DNA of 52,556 bases from Blastopirellula retiformator (GCF_007859755.1 NZ_SJPF01000007.1:97740-150295); one strand, 5' to 3'; positions 26,366-36,970 are shown, counted from the first letter of the stretch. Notes: generated from the letters alone by a model not told the origin. Numbers and translations: made by a program.

Positions 26366-28807
26366 ATGTCCTCTCGTTTGTCGATCTTCCGCCGAATTCC
26401 CCTGATCGCGATTCCCTTTCTGGTCGCTCTGCTACTGGGAAGTTTGGCGCTGGCCGATTGGTATTGGGCGATTCCGACCACCCGCCAAGCGACCTATGTC
26501 GGACGCAACTCGTGCAACGAATGTCACCAGACCGAGTTCAACGACTTTGTCGGCTCGTACCACGACAAGGCGATGGCCCCAGCGACCGAAGAGACGGTGC
26601 TGGCCAATTTTGACGATGCCGAGTTTACCCACTTCGACATCACCTCGCGGATGTTCCGCAAAGACAACAAGTTCTTCATCAACACCGAAGGCCCCGACGG
26701 CAAAATGGCCGACTTCGAGGTGAAGTACGTCTTTGGCGTCGATCCGCTGCAGCAATACATGGTCGAAATCGAACCGCCGACGCCTGGCTCTCCCGCCGGC
26801 TCGATCGGGCGCGTTCAAGTGCTGCGGATCTCGTGGGATACGAATAAGAAGGCATGGTTCTATCTGCCGCCTCCGGATGTCGACGAGAAACTGGCGCCCG
26901 ACGATCCGCTCCACTGGACCGGCGTCGCCCAAAACTGGAACCACATGTGCGCCGACTGCCACTCGACCGATCTGCACAAAAACTTCGACCTGGCGAGTAA
27001 CAGCTATCACACGACCTTCTCGGAGATCGACGTCAGCTGCGAAGCGTGTCACGGTCCCGGTAGCCTGCATGTCGAGCTGGCCAACAACTACTCGCTCTTT
27101 TGGGATCGCAATCATGGCTACGGCCTGAAGCGGCTCAAAGGCGAAAGCAACGTGCCGCAGGTGCAAGCTTGCGCCGATTGCCATTCGCGGCGCCGGGTCG
27201 TTTGCCCCACCTACGAGCGCGGCGACACCTATTACGATCAATTCTCGAACGGACTGATCATGCCGCAGACCTACTATTGCGATGGCCAGATCCTGGACGA
27301 GGATTACGTCTTCGGTTCGTTCCTGCAAAGCAAGATGTACCACAAGAACATCCGCTGCACCGACTGCCACAATCCCCACTCGACCCAGGTAAAGTTTGAA
27401 GGGAACAAGCTGTGCACTTCGTGCCATCAGCATCCCACCGCCAAGTACGACAACGAGGCGCATCACTTCCACAAGATGGACGGGACCGGCGCCTCGTGCG
27501 TCGAGTGTCACATGCCCGAGACGACTTACATGGAAGTCGACCCGCGGCGTGATCACAGCATTCGCGTTCCGCGGCCGGACTTGTCGGTCGCGCTCGATAC
27601 GCCCAACGCCTGCACCAAGTGCCATCTCGACCGAGCGAAGATCTCCGACGAGAAACGCGCCACCTTGAAAAACTATGGCGAGTGGATGACCGCCGCCCGC
27701 AATGGCGATCAAGACGTGAAACAGGCGCTGGCCGAAGTCGACGCCTGGGCGGCCGAAGCGGTAAAAAAGTGGTACGGCAAAGATTACTCGAAAGAAGACC
27801 CGAGCTTTGCGTACACGCTGTCGGAAGCGTGGCGCGAAAACCCGGCCAGCTTTCCCAAACTGATCGACCTGGCCCGCGACCAGAAGCAACCGGCGATCGT
27901 CCGGGCGAGCGCCGTCACGCAACTGGGCGCCTATGCTGATCAGCCCGAAACGGCCCGCGCCGTCAAAATGGCGCTGGCCGATTCCGATCCACAGTTGCGC
28001 AGCGCCGCAACAATTGTCGCCGAGTTCCTGACGCCGCAAGTGATTCCCCGGCCCGAGCTGCTGAAGCTGCTGATGAACAAGCTCGACGATCCGACCCGTT
28101 TGGTGCGGACCGACGCCGCCAATGCGCTCGCCGGCACGCCGATCGAGTTCCTGAGGCTCAACGGCAAAGAAGCGGCGTTCGAAGTGGCGCTTGGCGAACT
28201 GAAACAGTCGCTCTTGCGTAACGCCGATCAAGCAGGCGCCTTGCTCGCCCTTGGTGCGCTCTCAGAACGAATGGGAGACGACGTCTCGGCGGAGAAATGG
28301 TATCGCGAGGCAGTCCGCATTCAGCCGAACCTGACTGGCCCCCGATCGAACCTGGCCGAGCTACTAACCCGCAAGATGGCGCCGCAGCGGCAACAGTTCC
28401 AACAACTGGCCGCCAGCGGACAGCGCGACCAGGCCCGCGCCATGGCCGAACAATTGGCGATTCGCGACTTTGAGATCGCCAGTCTCCGTGAGGAAGAGCT
28501 TGAGAACCTAGGCCGCGACGCATCGCAGTTGCCCAATGTCGCCTCGGTCCAGTATCGCTACGGCTTGGCCCTTTACCAGGCGAACCAACTTGCGACCTCC
28601 GAAGCGGCGATCGCCCGAGCGGCGGAGCTACAGCCCAACTCGGTCACCTTCCTGACGGCGCTCGTTCGCTTGCAGCAGAAACGCGAGAAATGGGCCGAGG
28701 CGAAACAAACGATCGAGACGCTGCGCAAGCTGCGCCCCGACGATCCCGGACTGGCCGAGGTGGAGCAAGAAATTCTTCAGCAGCGACAACCGGACGATCA
28801 ACGTTAG
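26366..28807 (+). CDS. Octahaem cytochrome c with HEAT/TPR-like C-terminus
   Basis: An 813-residue protein with an N-terminal membrane anchor or signal (RIPLIAIPFLVALLLGSLALA). Eight CxxCH haem sites are present: CNECH (C50), CADCH, CEACH, CADCH, CTDCH, CTSCH, CVECH and CTKCH, all before about residue 430. The spacing recalls the cytochrome c554/multihaem family. Residues about 490-590 have HEAT-like helices (IVRASAVTQLGAYAD, LVRTDAANALAG), and the last 200 have TPR-like helices (DQAGALLALGALSERMGDDVSAEKWYREAVRIQPN). It should lie outside the cytoplasmic membrane and carry electrons, with the repeats serving for assembly. No catalytic CxxCK haem is seen. Confidence 0.88.
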   Translation: MSSRLSIFRRIPLIAIPFLVALLLGSLALADWYWAIPTTRQATYVGRNSCNECHQTEFNDFVGSYHDKAMAPATEETVLANFDDAEFTHFDITSRMFRKDNKFFINTEGPDGKMADFEVKYVFGVDPLQQYMVEIEPPTPGSPAGSIGRVQVLRISWDTNKKAWFYLPPPDVDEKLAPDDPLHWTGVAQNWNHMCADCHSTDLHKNFDLASNSYHTTFSEIDVSCEACHGPGSLHVELANNYSLFWDRNHGYGLKRLKGESNVPQVQACADCHSRRRVVCPTYERGDTYYDQFSNGLIMPQTYYCDGQILDEDYVFGSFLQSKMYHKNIRCTDCHNPHSTQVKFEGNKLCTSCHQHPTAKYDNEAHHFHKMDGTGASCVECHMPETTYMEVDPRRDHSIRVPRPDLSVALDTPNACTKCHLDRAKISDEKRATLKNYGEWMTAARNGDQDVKQALAEVDAWAAEAVKKWYGKDYSKEDPSFAYTLSEAWRENPASFPKLIDLARDQKQPAIVRASAVTQLGAYADQPETARAVKMALADSDPQLRSAATIVAEFLTPQVIPRPELLKLLMNKLDDPTRLVRTDAANALAGTPIEFLRLNGKEAAFEVALGELKQSLLRNADQAGALLALGALSERMGDDVSAEKWYREAVRIQPNLTGPRSNLAELLTRKMAPQRQQFQQLAASGQRDQARAMAEQLAIRDFEIASLREEELENLGRDASQLPNVASVQYRYGLALYQANQLATSEAAIARAAELQPNSVTFLTALVRLQQKREKWAEAKQTIETLRKLRPDDPGLAEVEQEILQQRQPDDQR

Positions 28808-28839
28808 AATAAGTGGATCGTCGTTTCGCAACTTCTGGA

Positions 28840-29532
28840 ATGGATTCGCCCGTGACCATGACTCGCGCTCAAGTGCTGGCCCGCATCGACCACACGCTGC
28901 TGGCGCCCAACGCCACGCAGCTTCAATTGGAAGACGCCTGTCTGCTGGGACATCATCTGAAAACTGCGTCGGTCTGCATTCCTTCCTTCTTCACCGGCCC
29001 CTGCGCCCGGATGTTGGCCGACTCGCCGGTGAAAACTTGCACGGTGATTGGCTTTCCGCATGGCAACCATCCCTTGCGGGCCAAGCTGCATGAAGCGGAG
29101 CAAGCACTGGTCGAAGGCGCCCAAGAGATTGACATGGTCGTCAATATTAGCGACGTCAAAAGCGGGCACTGGCGACACGTTCGCAAAGAGATCCTGCAAT
29201 TGACGCAGATGACGCACGACGCTGGCCAGAAGATCAAGGTCATCTTCGAGAACTGCTATCTCTCGCAGCTCGAAAAGATCAAGCTATGCCAGGTCTGTAA
29301 CGAGGCGAACGTTGATTGGGTCAAAACGTCGACCGGTTTCGGCAGCAGCGGCGCGACGCCAGACGATGTGGTCCTGATGCGCGAGCATTCTCGCAGCAAG
29401 ATCAAAGCGGCCGGCGGAATTCGGGACCTGAATTCCTTTTTTCAGTATTGCCAGTTGGGCGCCGATCGGATCGGGCTGAGCCGTACGGCGGCGATTCTGC
29501 TGGAATATGACGCCCGCTTTCCTAGCGAATAA
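28840..29532 (+). CDS. deoC: Deoxyribose-phosphate aldolase
   Basis: I take the ATG at 28840 (230 residues); an in-frame GTG at 28813 and an ATG at 28858 are alternatives. DeoC cleaves 2-deoxyribose-5-phosphate to glyceraldehyde-3-phosphate and acetaldehyde in nucleoside breakdown. The TIM barrel shows RIDHTLL at the start, GFPHG, EIDMVVN with the proton-relay aspartate D99, the Schiff-base lysine K162 in WVKTSTGF, and the second lysine in SKIKAAGGIR. It starts about 30 bp after the cytochrome gene on the same strand. Confidence 0.94.
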   Translation: MDSPVTMTRAQVLARIDHTLLAPNATQLQLEDACLLGHHLKTASVCIPSFFTGPCARMLADSPVKTCTVIGFPHGNHPLRAKLHEAEQALVEGAQEIDMVVNISDVKSGHWRHVRKEILQLTQMTHDAGQKIKVIFENCYLSQLEKIKLCQVCNEANVDWVKTSTGFGSSGATPDDVVLMREHSRSKIKAAGGIRDLNSFFQYCQLGADRIGLSRTAAILLEYDARFPSE

Positions 29533-29631
29533 CAGACGTAAAATCGTCGTTTCCGCTGGGCGCACGCCGGCGGATCCCTAGACTGAAGCTATATTGCAAT
29601 CGACGGCTACCTGCGGAAAAGCGACAACGCG

Positions 29632-30516
29632 ATGACAGATTCTCGACCCGTAATTGGACTTGGCGAAATTCTTTGGGACTGCTTTCCGGACGAGCGTCGT
29701 CCCGGCGGCGCTCCGGCGAATTTCGCCTTTCATGCGAAACAACTCGGACTGCAAGGGACGGTTCTCTCGCGCGTCGGCGTTGATGAGCTGGGCGACGAGT
29801 TCCTGCAGTATCTCGCCAAACATGGGCTGAGCGACCAGTACGTGCAGCGTGACCCCGATCACGCTACCGGCCAGGTTCGCGTTGAGTTTGTCGATGGCGA
29901 CCCCAATTACACGTTTGTCGATGATGTGGCCTGGGATCACTTGGAGTTCACGCCGGAAACGGCCGTATTGTGCTCGAAGGCGGCGGCGATCTGTTTTGGC
30001 ACGCTGGCCCAGCGCAATCGCAACAGCCAGGCGATGATCTACGATTGCCTGCGAGCCGCACCGCACGACGCCTGGAAGATCTACGACATCAACCTGCGTC
30101 CCCCCTGGTTTGCCAAAGAAACGATCGAATCTTCGCTGGCGCTGGCCAACGCGCTAAAACTGAACGAAGACGAAGTCCACTATCTGGCCGAGAACTTTGG
30201 CCTGCCTGCCGAAATCGAACCCTTTGCGGCGGAAGTTCAAAAATTCTTCGGCCTTAATGCCGTCTGCATCACCCTGGGGGGCGATGGCTGCCTGGTCGCC
30301 CGCGGCGAAGAACAAAGCCGTCAACGTGGCGTGCCGATCGAAATTGCCGATACCGTCGGCGCCGGCGACTCGTTTACCGCAGCGATCGCCCATGGACTGG
30401 TCCACGAAAAACCAGTTGCCGCCATGGCGGGGTTCGCCAACCAGATCGCGGCGCTGGTCGCTTCGCATGCTGGCGCCATGCCCGATTTACGGGACAAAAT
30501 CGCGGAAATCTGCTGA
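29632..30516 (+). CDS. PfkB-family sugar kinase, fructokinase-like
   Basis: A 294-residue ribokinase-fold enzyme that phosphorylates a sugar with ATP. The N-terminal [11 protein letters not shown] and [18 protein letters not shown] blocks bind the sugar. The C-terminal PfkB signature [17 protein letters not shown] holds the anion hole and the catalytic aspartate. The GLGEILWD start favours fructokinase over ribokinase. It follows deoC by about 100 bp and precedes a glucose-dehydrogenase-like gene, so the three may form a small sugar-metabolism group. The substrate is inferred only. Confidence 0.87.
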   Translation: MTDSRPVIGLGEILWDCFPDERRPGGAPANFAFHAKQLGLQGTVLSRVGVDELGDEFLQYLAKHGLSDQYVQRDPDHATGQVRVEFVDGDPNYTFVDDVAWDHLEFTPETAVLCSKAAAICFGTLAQRNRNSQAMIYDCLRAAPHDAWKIYDINLRPPWFAKETIESSLALANALKLNEDEVHYLAENFGLPAEIEPFAAEVQKFFGLNAVCITLGGDGCLVARGEEQSRQRGVPIEIADTVGAGDSFTAAIAHGLVHEKPVAAMAGFANQIAALVASHAGAMPDLRDKIAEIC

Positions 30517-30638
30517 GAAATCGCCCTAAACGAAGGGCGGGGCCTACTTTTCGATCGGCCGCTCCCTTTGGTACGATGAGCAGTCTTAGCCGCACCCTAG
30601 CGGCGTCGCTCGCACCATCTGATGAGAGTAACTCACCA

Positions 30639-31742
30639 ATGAAGGCAGTCGCGGTCACGCCCGGCACTCCCAACAGCGTCCACCTGGAAGATATCCCCAT
30701 GCCGTCGCTCGACCAGTTTCCGAAAGGAAACGGGGTCTTGGTGAAGGTGCTCAAAGTTGGCGTTGATGCGACCGACAAAGAGATCAACGAAGCGCTGTAC
30801 GGCGGGTCCCCTCCCGGGGACAAGCACTTGGTGCTCGGTCACGAATCGTTTGGCATCGTCCAAGAGGTCGGCCCGAACGTCACTCGCATCAAACCGGGCG
30901 ACTACGTCACCGCCACGGTGCGTCGTCCCGGCGGATCGATCTACGATCAGATCGGTACGTACGACATGACCAGCGAAGAGACCTACTACGAGCGCGGCAT
31001 CAACCTGCTGCACGGGTATCTGACCGAGTACTTCGCCGACGAAGAAGATTACATCGTCAAAGTGCCGGTCGGCCTGAAGCACCTGCACGTGCTGATGGAG
31101 CCAATGAGTTGCGCCGCCAAGGCGATTCATCAGGTCTACGAAGTTCAGCGTCGCATGAAGGTCTGGCGTCCCGAAGTCGCCTGGGTGATGGGCGCCGGTC
31201 AGATCGGCTTGCTCTCGACCTTGGTTCTTAAACTTCGCGGCCTGCAGGTTTATACGATCGCCCGCGCTCCGGGCCCGCACCTGAAGTCGGAAATCGTCGA
31301 AGGCCTGGAAGCGACCTACGTCAGCTCGAGAGAGACCGACCTGGAAGAGCTGGTCAAAAAGACCGGTCGCCCGCAGCTGATCGTCGACGCCACCGGCAGC
31401 AGCCGCATGGCCTTCGAAGCGATGAAGTACCTCGGTCACAACGGCGTGTTGGCCTGGACGTCGATCACCGGCGCCAACGTCATGCACGAATTGCCGACCG
31501 ACAAGCTGAATATCGAATGGGTGCTCGGCAACAAGTTGCTGCTCGGTTCGGTTAACGCCAACCGCGAGCACTTTGAACTTGGCATTCGCGATCTGGCCCT
31601 GGGCGACGTCACCTACCCGGGCGTCCTCGAGAAGATCTTGACCAACCCGGTCGATGGTCTCGACAACTACAAAGAGATGATGCGACTGTTGGTCGAAGAC
31701 AGCTCGGCCCTGAAGGTCTTCGTCAACGTCGCCGAAGGCTAG
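30639..31742 (+). CDS. Zinc-type glucose/alcohol dehydrogenase (GDH-like)
   Basis: Starts at the ATG 30639 (367 residues); an upstream frame to 30576 has no family match. It is a medium-chain dehydrogenase. The N-terminal catalytic domain has [16 protein letters not shown] with a zinc-ligand histidine-glutamate pair and [15 protein letters not shown]. The NAD(P)-binding loop is [14 protein letters not shown]. The C-terminal half ([31 protein letters not shown]) matches the glucose dehydrogenase C-terminal domain of the archaeal type. It likely oxidises glucose or another aldose. A strong terminator follows. Confidence 0.88.
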   Translation: MKAVAVTPGTPNSVHLEDIPMPSLDQFPKGNGVLVKVLKVGVDATDKEINEALYGGSPPGDKHLVLGHESFGIVQEVGPNVTRIKPGDYVTATVRRPGGSIYDQIGTYDMTSEETYYERGINLLHGYLTEYFADEEDYIVKVPVGLKHLHVLMEPMSCAAKAIHQVYEVQRRMKVWRPEVAWVMGAGQIGLLSTLVLKLRGLQVYTIARAPGPHLKSEIVEGLEATYVSSRETDLEELVKKTGRPQLIVDATGSSRMAFEAMKYLGHNGVLAWTSITGANVMHELPTDKLNIEWVLGNKLLLGSVNANREHFELGIRDLALGDVTYPGVLEKILTNPVDGLDNYKEMMRLLVEDSSALKVFVNVAEG

Positions 31743-31767
31743 GCGACTGCGACAATCGGAATGATCC

Positions 31768-31806
31768 AACGCTCGGCCAATCGCAAATCGCCGAGCGTTT
31801 TTTTTG
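31768..31806 (+). terminator. Rho-independent terminator
   Basis: A perfect 10-bp stem, AACGCTCGGC (31768-31777) with GCCGAGCGTT (31790-31799), is followed by a T run to 31806. It ends the transcript of the glucose-dehydrogenase-like gene, 26 bp after its stop. Confidence 0.92.
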
Positions 31807-31873
31807 TCGCTATTCTTCGCGTCTGCTATGATTCGGGCAACGCTTCCCCCTTCCCTACCCCACCACAAATATC

Positions 31874-34069
31874 ATGCGCAAACTATCGAGCGGCGGCGGT
31901 TGGCAAGCCATCAAGTACACCTTCGCCAAAGGTCGCCAGGCGGGCGGCATCTGGAAGCTGTGGAAGGCGATGCGCAGCAAGAATGCCTGCAAGACCTGCG
32001 CTCTTGGAATGGGCGGTCAAAAGGGAGGAATGGTCAACGAACTGGGGAGCTTCCCCGAGGTCTGCAAAAAGTCGCTGCAGGCGATGGTCGCCGACATGCA
32101 AGGCGCCATCAAGCCCGAGTTTTGGCAAACCTACAGCGTGGCGCAGCTCTCCAAATTCACGCCGTATCAGATGGAACATAGCGGCCGTCTGACGCAGCCG
32201 ATGCTGTACGAGCGCGACGCCAACAACTATCGCCCCATCGAGTGGGACGAAGCGTTCCGCCGCATCGCCGACAAGCTGAAGAGCCTGCCGGCCGACGATA
32301 CGTTCTGGTACTTCAGCGGCCGCAGCTCGAATGAGGCGGGCTTTTTGCTGCAATTGTTCGCCCGGATCTACGGCACCAACAACGTCAACAACTGCAGCTA
32401 CTACTGTCACCAGGCAAGCGGCGTCGGATTGGCGTCGACTGTTGGCAGCGGCACCGCGACGCTCGTGCTGGAAGACGTCGAACATGCCGACCTTGTCTTC
32501 CTGATCGGCGGCAATCCCTCTAGCAATCATCCGCGGCTGATGTCGACGCTCAAGCATGTGCGGCGTCGCGGCGGCGAGGTGATCGTCATCAATCCGGTCG
32601 TGGAAACCGGGCTGGTCAACTTCCGCGTCCCCAGCGATCCGATCAGCTTGCTGTTCGGCACCAAGATCGCGACGCAGTATGTGCAGCCGCACATTGGCGG
32701 CGACCTGGCGCTGCTCAAAGGAATTGCCAAGCAGATCGATGAACTTGGCGCCGGCGACGTGAAGTTTCTGACCGAGCATTGCGACAACAGCGAAGCCTGG
32801 CTGGCCCACCTGCGCGACTTAACCTGGGAAGAAATCACTACTAAGTCAGGCGTTAGCCGCGAGCAGATCAACGACATCGCCGCCCGGTACGCCAAGGCCA
32901 AGAACGTCGTCTTCAGCTGGACGATGGGCATCACGCATCATGCGCATGGCGTCGACAACGTGCAGGCGATCGCCGCCTTGGCCGCAATGCGCGGGATGGT
33001 TGGTCGGCCCAACGCCGGCTTGATGCCAATCCGCGGCCATTCCAACGTGCAAGGGATTGGTTCGGTCGGCGTGACGCCGCAGTTGAAGCAAGCGATCTTT
33101 GAACGCCTGGAGTCAAGCTTCGATCTCAAGCTGCCGACCACCACCGGGCTCGATACGCTCGCCTGCATGGAAGCGGCGCATGATGGCCAATTGAAGATGG
33201 GCTTTTGCCTCGGCGGCAATCTCTACGGCTCGAACCCCGATCAAAAATATGCGGCGGCGGCGCTAGAGCAACTCGACATGCTCGTCTTCCTTAGCACGAC
33301 GCTCAACACCGGGCATGCCAACGGTCTGGCGAAAGAGACGCTGATCTTGCCGGTGTTGGCTCGTGACGAAGAGCCGCATCCGACGACGCAAGAGTCGATG
33401 TTCAACTACGTGCGACTTTCGGATGGAGGTCCGGCTCGTCTGCAAGGCCCGCTCAGCGAGGTCGAGGTAATTGCCCGGATCGCCAGCGATGTGCTGGGAG
33501 ACGCTGGCCCGCTCGACTGGCGATCGATGCAAGACACCGGCAAGATTCGAGACGCGATTTCGAAGGTAGTTCCCGGCTTTGAGAAGATCGAAACGATCGA
33601 CAAGACGAAGCAGGAATTTCAAATCTCCGGGCGAACCTTCCACACGCCGGTCTTCCCCACGCCAACCGGCAAGCTGCAGCTCTTCACGCATGAGATCCCT
33701 CGGCTGAAAGGAGAATCAAACCAATTGCGTCTGATGACGGTTCGCAGCGAAGGGCAATTCAATACCGTCGTTTATGAAGAGCAAGATATTTATCGCGGCA
33801 TCGATCGACGTGATGTGATTTTGATTCATCCTGACGATTGCCGCCGGCTCGGACTGAGTGACGATCAGCAGGTCGAGATCGCCTCTGACATTGGTTCGAT
33901 CCGCGGATTTCGGGTGCGGGAATATGCAGATATCCGCCCTGGGAACGCGCTAATGTACTATCCCGAAGCGAATGTGCTGGTCTCGCGACACGCCGATCCC
34001 AAGTCGAAAACCCCTGCATTTAAGGGGGTGGTCGTCGATGTGACTGCCTTGAGCGCGGCTCCGGCGTAA
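31874..34069 (+). CDS. FdhF/YdeP-family molybdopterin oxidoreductase
   Basis: A 731-residue protein of the formate-dehydrogenase-H/YdeP type, expected to bind bis-molybdopterin guanine dinucleotide. The N-terminus has SKNACKTCALGMGGQKGGM, the family's shortened cysteine region. The molybdopterin domain runs through IEWDEAFRRIADKL, LIGGNPSSNHPR, VVFSWTMGITHHAHG and MPIRGHSNVQGIG. The last 120 residues form the molydop-binding beta barrel (QLRLMTVRSEGQFNT, DQQVEIASDIGS). The reaction is unknown for this subgroup; E. coli YdeP is linked to acid resistance. No export signal is present, so it is cytoplasmic. Its cofactor could be supplied by the moa genes of this window. Confidence 0.9.
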   Translation: MRKLSSGGGWQAIKYTFAKGRQAGGIWKLWKAMRSKNACKTCALGMGGQKGGMVNELGSFPEVCKKSLQAMVADMQGAIKPEFWQTYSVAQLSKFTPYQMEHSGRLTQPMLYERDANNYRPIEWDEAFRRIADKLKSLPADDTFWYFSGRSSNEAGFLLQLFARIYGTNNVNNCSYYCHQASGVGLASTVGSGTATLVLEDVEHADLVFLIGGNPSSNHPRLMSTLKHVRRRGGEVIVINPVVETGLVNFRVPSDPISLLFGTKIATQYVQPHIGGDLALLKGIAKQIDELGAGDVKFLTEHCDNSEAWLAHLRDLTWEEITTKSGVSREQINDIAARYAKAKNVVFSWTMGITHHAHGVDNVQAIAALAAMRGMVGRPNAGLMPIRGHSNVQGIGSVGVTPQLKQAIFERLESSFDLKLPTTTGLDTLACMEAAHDGQLKMGFCLGGNLYGSNPDQKYAAAALEQLDMLVFLSTTLNTGHANGLAKETLILPVLARDEEPHPTTQESMFNYVRLSDGGPARLQGPLSEVEVIARIASDVLGDAGPLDWRSMQDTGKIRDAISKVVPGFEKIETIDKTKQEFQISGRTFHTPVFPTPTGKLQLFTHEIPRLKGESNQLRLMTVRSEGQFNTVVYEEQDIYRGIDRRDVILIHPDDCRRLGLSDDQQVEIASDIGSIRGFRVREYADIRPGNALMYYPEANVLVSRHADPKSKTPAFKGVVVDVTALSAAPA

Positions 34070-34174
34070 TCCCCACCCGGTGCGCAGAATCATCGTTGGT
34101 GGGTGTACGAATTCGACTCGGCGACTAAATTAGAAGAAAGCCCCCAAACTCCTTCAAAACGTCCGAGCCAACTT

Positions 34175-36808
34175 ATGACGCATCGCCTGATCGCGCTAGG
34201 CGTGTTCTCATTTCTTGCTTTTTTTTCTCTGTTCTCCACCGCCGTTGCTGAAGAGTATCGCGTCTGTCGCTACTGCGGCGAATCGCACGACGCGGCCGGC
34301 ATGTTCGGTGTTGATCTCGAAGGAGACGGTCGTCGTTACGCCCCGATCCGTCATGTCGACGTGCTGCACATCAAACTTGACGTGACGCCCGACTTCACTA
34401 ATCGAACAGTGGCCTGCGTGACGACGATCAAGTTCGTCCCGCTGCGTGAGCCATTGCGAGAGCTGAGACTCGATGCGATCGATCTGACGATTGACGGCGT
34501 TCGCGGTTCGGCAGAGATCTCCGATTTCTCGTCGACCAAGAAGGACGTGACAATCGCCTTCTCAGAACCGATCCCGGTTGGCGAAGAGGCCTTCGTCGAA
34601 ATCACCCATCACAATCAACCGACCGGCGGCTTTTACTTCCGTACGCCGGAAATGGGCTATCCGGCCGACGACATCCATTGCTGGACGCAAGGCGAATCGC
34701 ACTTCGCCCGGCAGTGGTTCCCCTGCTTCGACTATCCGAACGAACGTTCGACTACCGAAGTCATCTGCCGCGTTCCGGAAGCGATGTCGGTCGTCTCCAA
34801 TGGCAAGATGCTCAGCAACGAAGTCGATCCCAAGTCGGGCCTGCGCGTGGTGCATTGGCTGCATGACAAACCGCACGTCAACTACTTGATCTGCCTGGTC
34901 GCCGGCAATCTCGAAAAGCTGGAAAAGATGGCTGGCGACGTTCCGCTTGGCTTTTACACGCAGCCGTCGTGGAAAGAGCACGCCGAGAACGCGTTCTCCG
35001 ATACCGTCGACATCATGAACTTCTTCCAAGAAGAAATTGGCGTCGCGTATCCGTGGCCCAAATACGATCAGGTCACCATCGCCGACTTTTTGGCCGGCGG
35101 GATGGAAAACACAACCATCACCACGCTGACCGACCGCACGATCTATTCGTCGGAAACCGAAAACGTAAAGACGTCGCACAGCCTGGACGCCCATGAGTTG
35201 GCGCACCAATGGTTTGGCGACTACGTGACCTGCGTCGACTGGAGCCATCTCTGGCTGAACGAAGGTTTCGCCACGTACTACACCCACCTGTACGAAGGGC
35301 ACAAGTCGGGCCGCGACGCGATGCTCTATCGCCTGTACGGCGACGCCAACCGCCGCATCCTGACGCAGACCAAGGACACGAGACCGATCGTCTGGAACGA
35401 GTACAAAAACTCGGGCCAGCAGTTTGACTATCGCGCCTATCCCAAAGGGAGCTGGGTGCTGCACATGCTGCGTGACCGGCTGGGCGAAGACCTGTTCCGC
35501 GAGTGCGTGAAGACCTACCTGGAGCGTAACGCCCTGAAGAGCGTCGCCACCCCGGCGTTGCAATCGACCATCGAAGAAGTGAGCGGCCGCAGCTTTGATC
35601 AGTTCTTTGATCAATGGGTGTATCACGCTCGCTTCCCCGACATCAAAATCAGCTACCGTTGGCTCCCCAACGAAAAGCTGGCTCACCTGACGTTGGAGCA
35701 AACGCAGGAAGTCAACGACGACGTGCTGCTGTACGCCTTCCCGGCCACATTCCGTTTTGACGGCAAGAACGGCTCGGTCACCAAGACATTTACCGCTGAT
35801 GGTAAGAAGCACGAGTGGTTCGTCCCGCTCGACGAAAAGCCGGAAGTGGTTCGGTTCGATCCCAACTTCGCTCTGTTGGCTCGGGTGACGTTCGACAAGC
35901 CGAACGAGATGCTGCTCGCCCAGCTGAAGAACCAAGACGACATGGTCGGCCGCCTGCGTGCGATCGAGCAGTTGGAGAAGAAGAAATCGGATGCCGTCGT
36001 CGCCGCTTTGGCCGACGCCCTGCAGAACGATTCGTTTTATGGCGTCCGCATCGAAGCGGCTGACGCTTTGAAGAAGATCCACAGCGACAAAGCGTTTGAC
36101 GCCCTGCTCGCTTCGACCGAGCAAAGCGACGCCCGGGTTCGGCTAGACGTGATCAAAGCGCTCGGCGGCTTCTATCGTCCGAAAAAGGTAAACGACTTTG
36201 TCGAGATGGTCCGCAGCGAAGCGAATCCGGCGATTCAGTCGGCGATGGTTCGTTCGCTCGGCAAGTACCATGACCAAGAGGTCGATCGCCTGCTGCAAGA
36301 ACTGCTGAAGTCCGAGTCATTCCGCAACGAGCTGCTCAACGCCGCCGTCGCCGCGATCAACGCCCGCCGCGATAGCGACATGGCCGGCGCCCTGATGGCG
36401 ACGATCGAGTCGCGCCGCGATGCGTTCACCACCAGCGGGTTGGCGTCGGCGCTGTCGACGCTGGCCCGGATCAGCGAGAACGAAGACGATACCTCGGCCC
36501 AACGCAAACTGCTGCTCGACCAACTGAGCGATCTCCGCTCGCCGGTCCGCGAAGGGGCACTACGGGCGCTGGGCCTGTTGGGAGACGCCGAGGCGCTCGC
36601 CGTACTGGAAACCTTCGCCGAGTCGGCCAACGAAAAGAACGCCGAGGAAGCGGCCAAGAAGGCGATCGAAGAACTCCGCTCCGACAAACCGGCCGCTCCC
36701 CGCGAGCTGACCGAACTGCGGAAGCTGATCGACGATCTGAAGAAACGAAACAATCAGCTGACCGAAGATCTCGAAACGCTGAAGAAGAAAGTTGAAGCGA
36801 AAGATTAG
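34175..36808 (+). CDS. M1-family zinc metallopeptidase with HEAT repeats
   Basis: The ATG at 34175 gives 877 residues with a signal peptide (LIALGVFSFLAFFSLFSTAVAEE); the frame further upstream is not conserved-looking. The zinc site is HELAH (340-344) with the third ligand E363 in WLNEGFATY, spaced by 18 residues as in M1 peptidases, and the exopeptidase motif is GGMEN. It should act on peptides outside the cytoplasm. From about residue 600 the chain is a HEAT-repeat array (AIEQLEKKKSDAVVAALADAL onward), then a short coiled coil at the end (LTELRKLIDDLKKRNNQL). It stands alone and converges on the ABC ATPase gene. Confidence 0.92.
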   Translation: MTHRLIALGVFSFLAFFSLFSTAVAEEYRVCRYCGESHDAAGMFGVDLEGDGRRYAPIRHVDVLHIKLDVTPDFTNRTVACVTTIKFVPLREPLRELRLDAIDLTIDGVRGSAEISDFSSTKKDVTIAFSEPIPVGEEAFVEITHHNQPTGGFYFRTPEMGYPADDIHCWTQGESHFARQWFPCFDYPNERSTTEVICRVPEAMSVVSNGKMLSNEVDPKSGLRVVHWLHDKPHVNYLICLVAGNLEKLEKMAGDVPLGFYTQPSWKEHAENAFSDTVDIMNFFQEEIGVAYPWPKYDQVTIADFLAGGMENTTITTLTDRTIYSSETENVKTSHSLDAHELAHQWFGDYVTCVDWSHLWLNEGFATYYTHLYEGHKSGRDAMLYRLYGDANRRILTQTKDTRPIVWNEYKNSGQQFDYRAYPKGSWVLHMLRDRLGEDLFRECVKTYLERNALKSVATPALQSTIEEVSGRSFDQFFDQWVYHARFPDIKISYRWLPNEKLAHLTLEQTQEVNDDVLLYAFPATFRFDGKNGSVTKTFTADGKKHEWFVPLDEKPEVVRFDPNFALLARVTFDKPNEMLLAQLKNQDDMVGRLRAIEQLEKKKSDAVVAALADALQNDSFYGVRIEAADALKKIHSDKAFDALLASTEQSDARVRLDVIKALGGFYRPKKVNDFVEMVRSEANPAIQSAMVRSLGKYHDQEVDRLLQELLKSESFRNELLNAAVAAINARRDSDMAGALMATIESRRDAFTTSGLASALSTLARISENEDDTSAQRKLLLDQLSDLRSPVREGALRALGLLGDAEALAVLETFAESANEKNAEEAAKKAIEELRSDKPAAPRELTELRKLIDDLKKRNNQLTEDLETLKKKVEAKD

Positions 36809-36943
36809 TCTGCGGTTGGGCGCGTCTCGACGCTCCACGAACTACCAATCAACGCGGAATTCACCATCGCGTGGTAACGCAAATTCGCTAGACGATGTGT
36901 TGCTACGCGTTTTTTCTTACTTGAGCGACAGAGCAGGCTCTAG

Positions 36944-36970
36944 CAGTCCGTTGATTTTCTCGACGGACTG
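36944..36970. terminator. Stem-loop after the peptidase gene
   Basis: A perfect 8-bp stem, CAGTCCGT (36944-36951) and ACGGACTG (36963-36970), with an 11-base loop containing TTTT. It lies about 135 bp past the stop of the M1 peptidase gene, in a 288-bp gap without genes between convergent genes. It has no U run, so termination is uncertain. Confidence 0.45.

Noticed and set aside
26432-28231. Minus-strand frame of 599 codons
   Set aside because: Antisense of the octahaem cytochrome gene; arises from high GC codon bias and has no domain.
34562-36124. Minus-strand frame of 520 codons
   Set aside because: Antisense of the M1 peptidase gene, whose zinc site and signal peptide prove the plus-strand reading.
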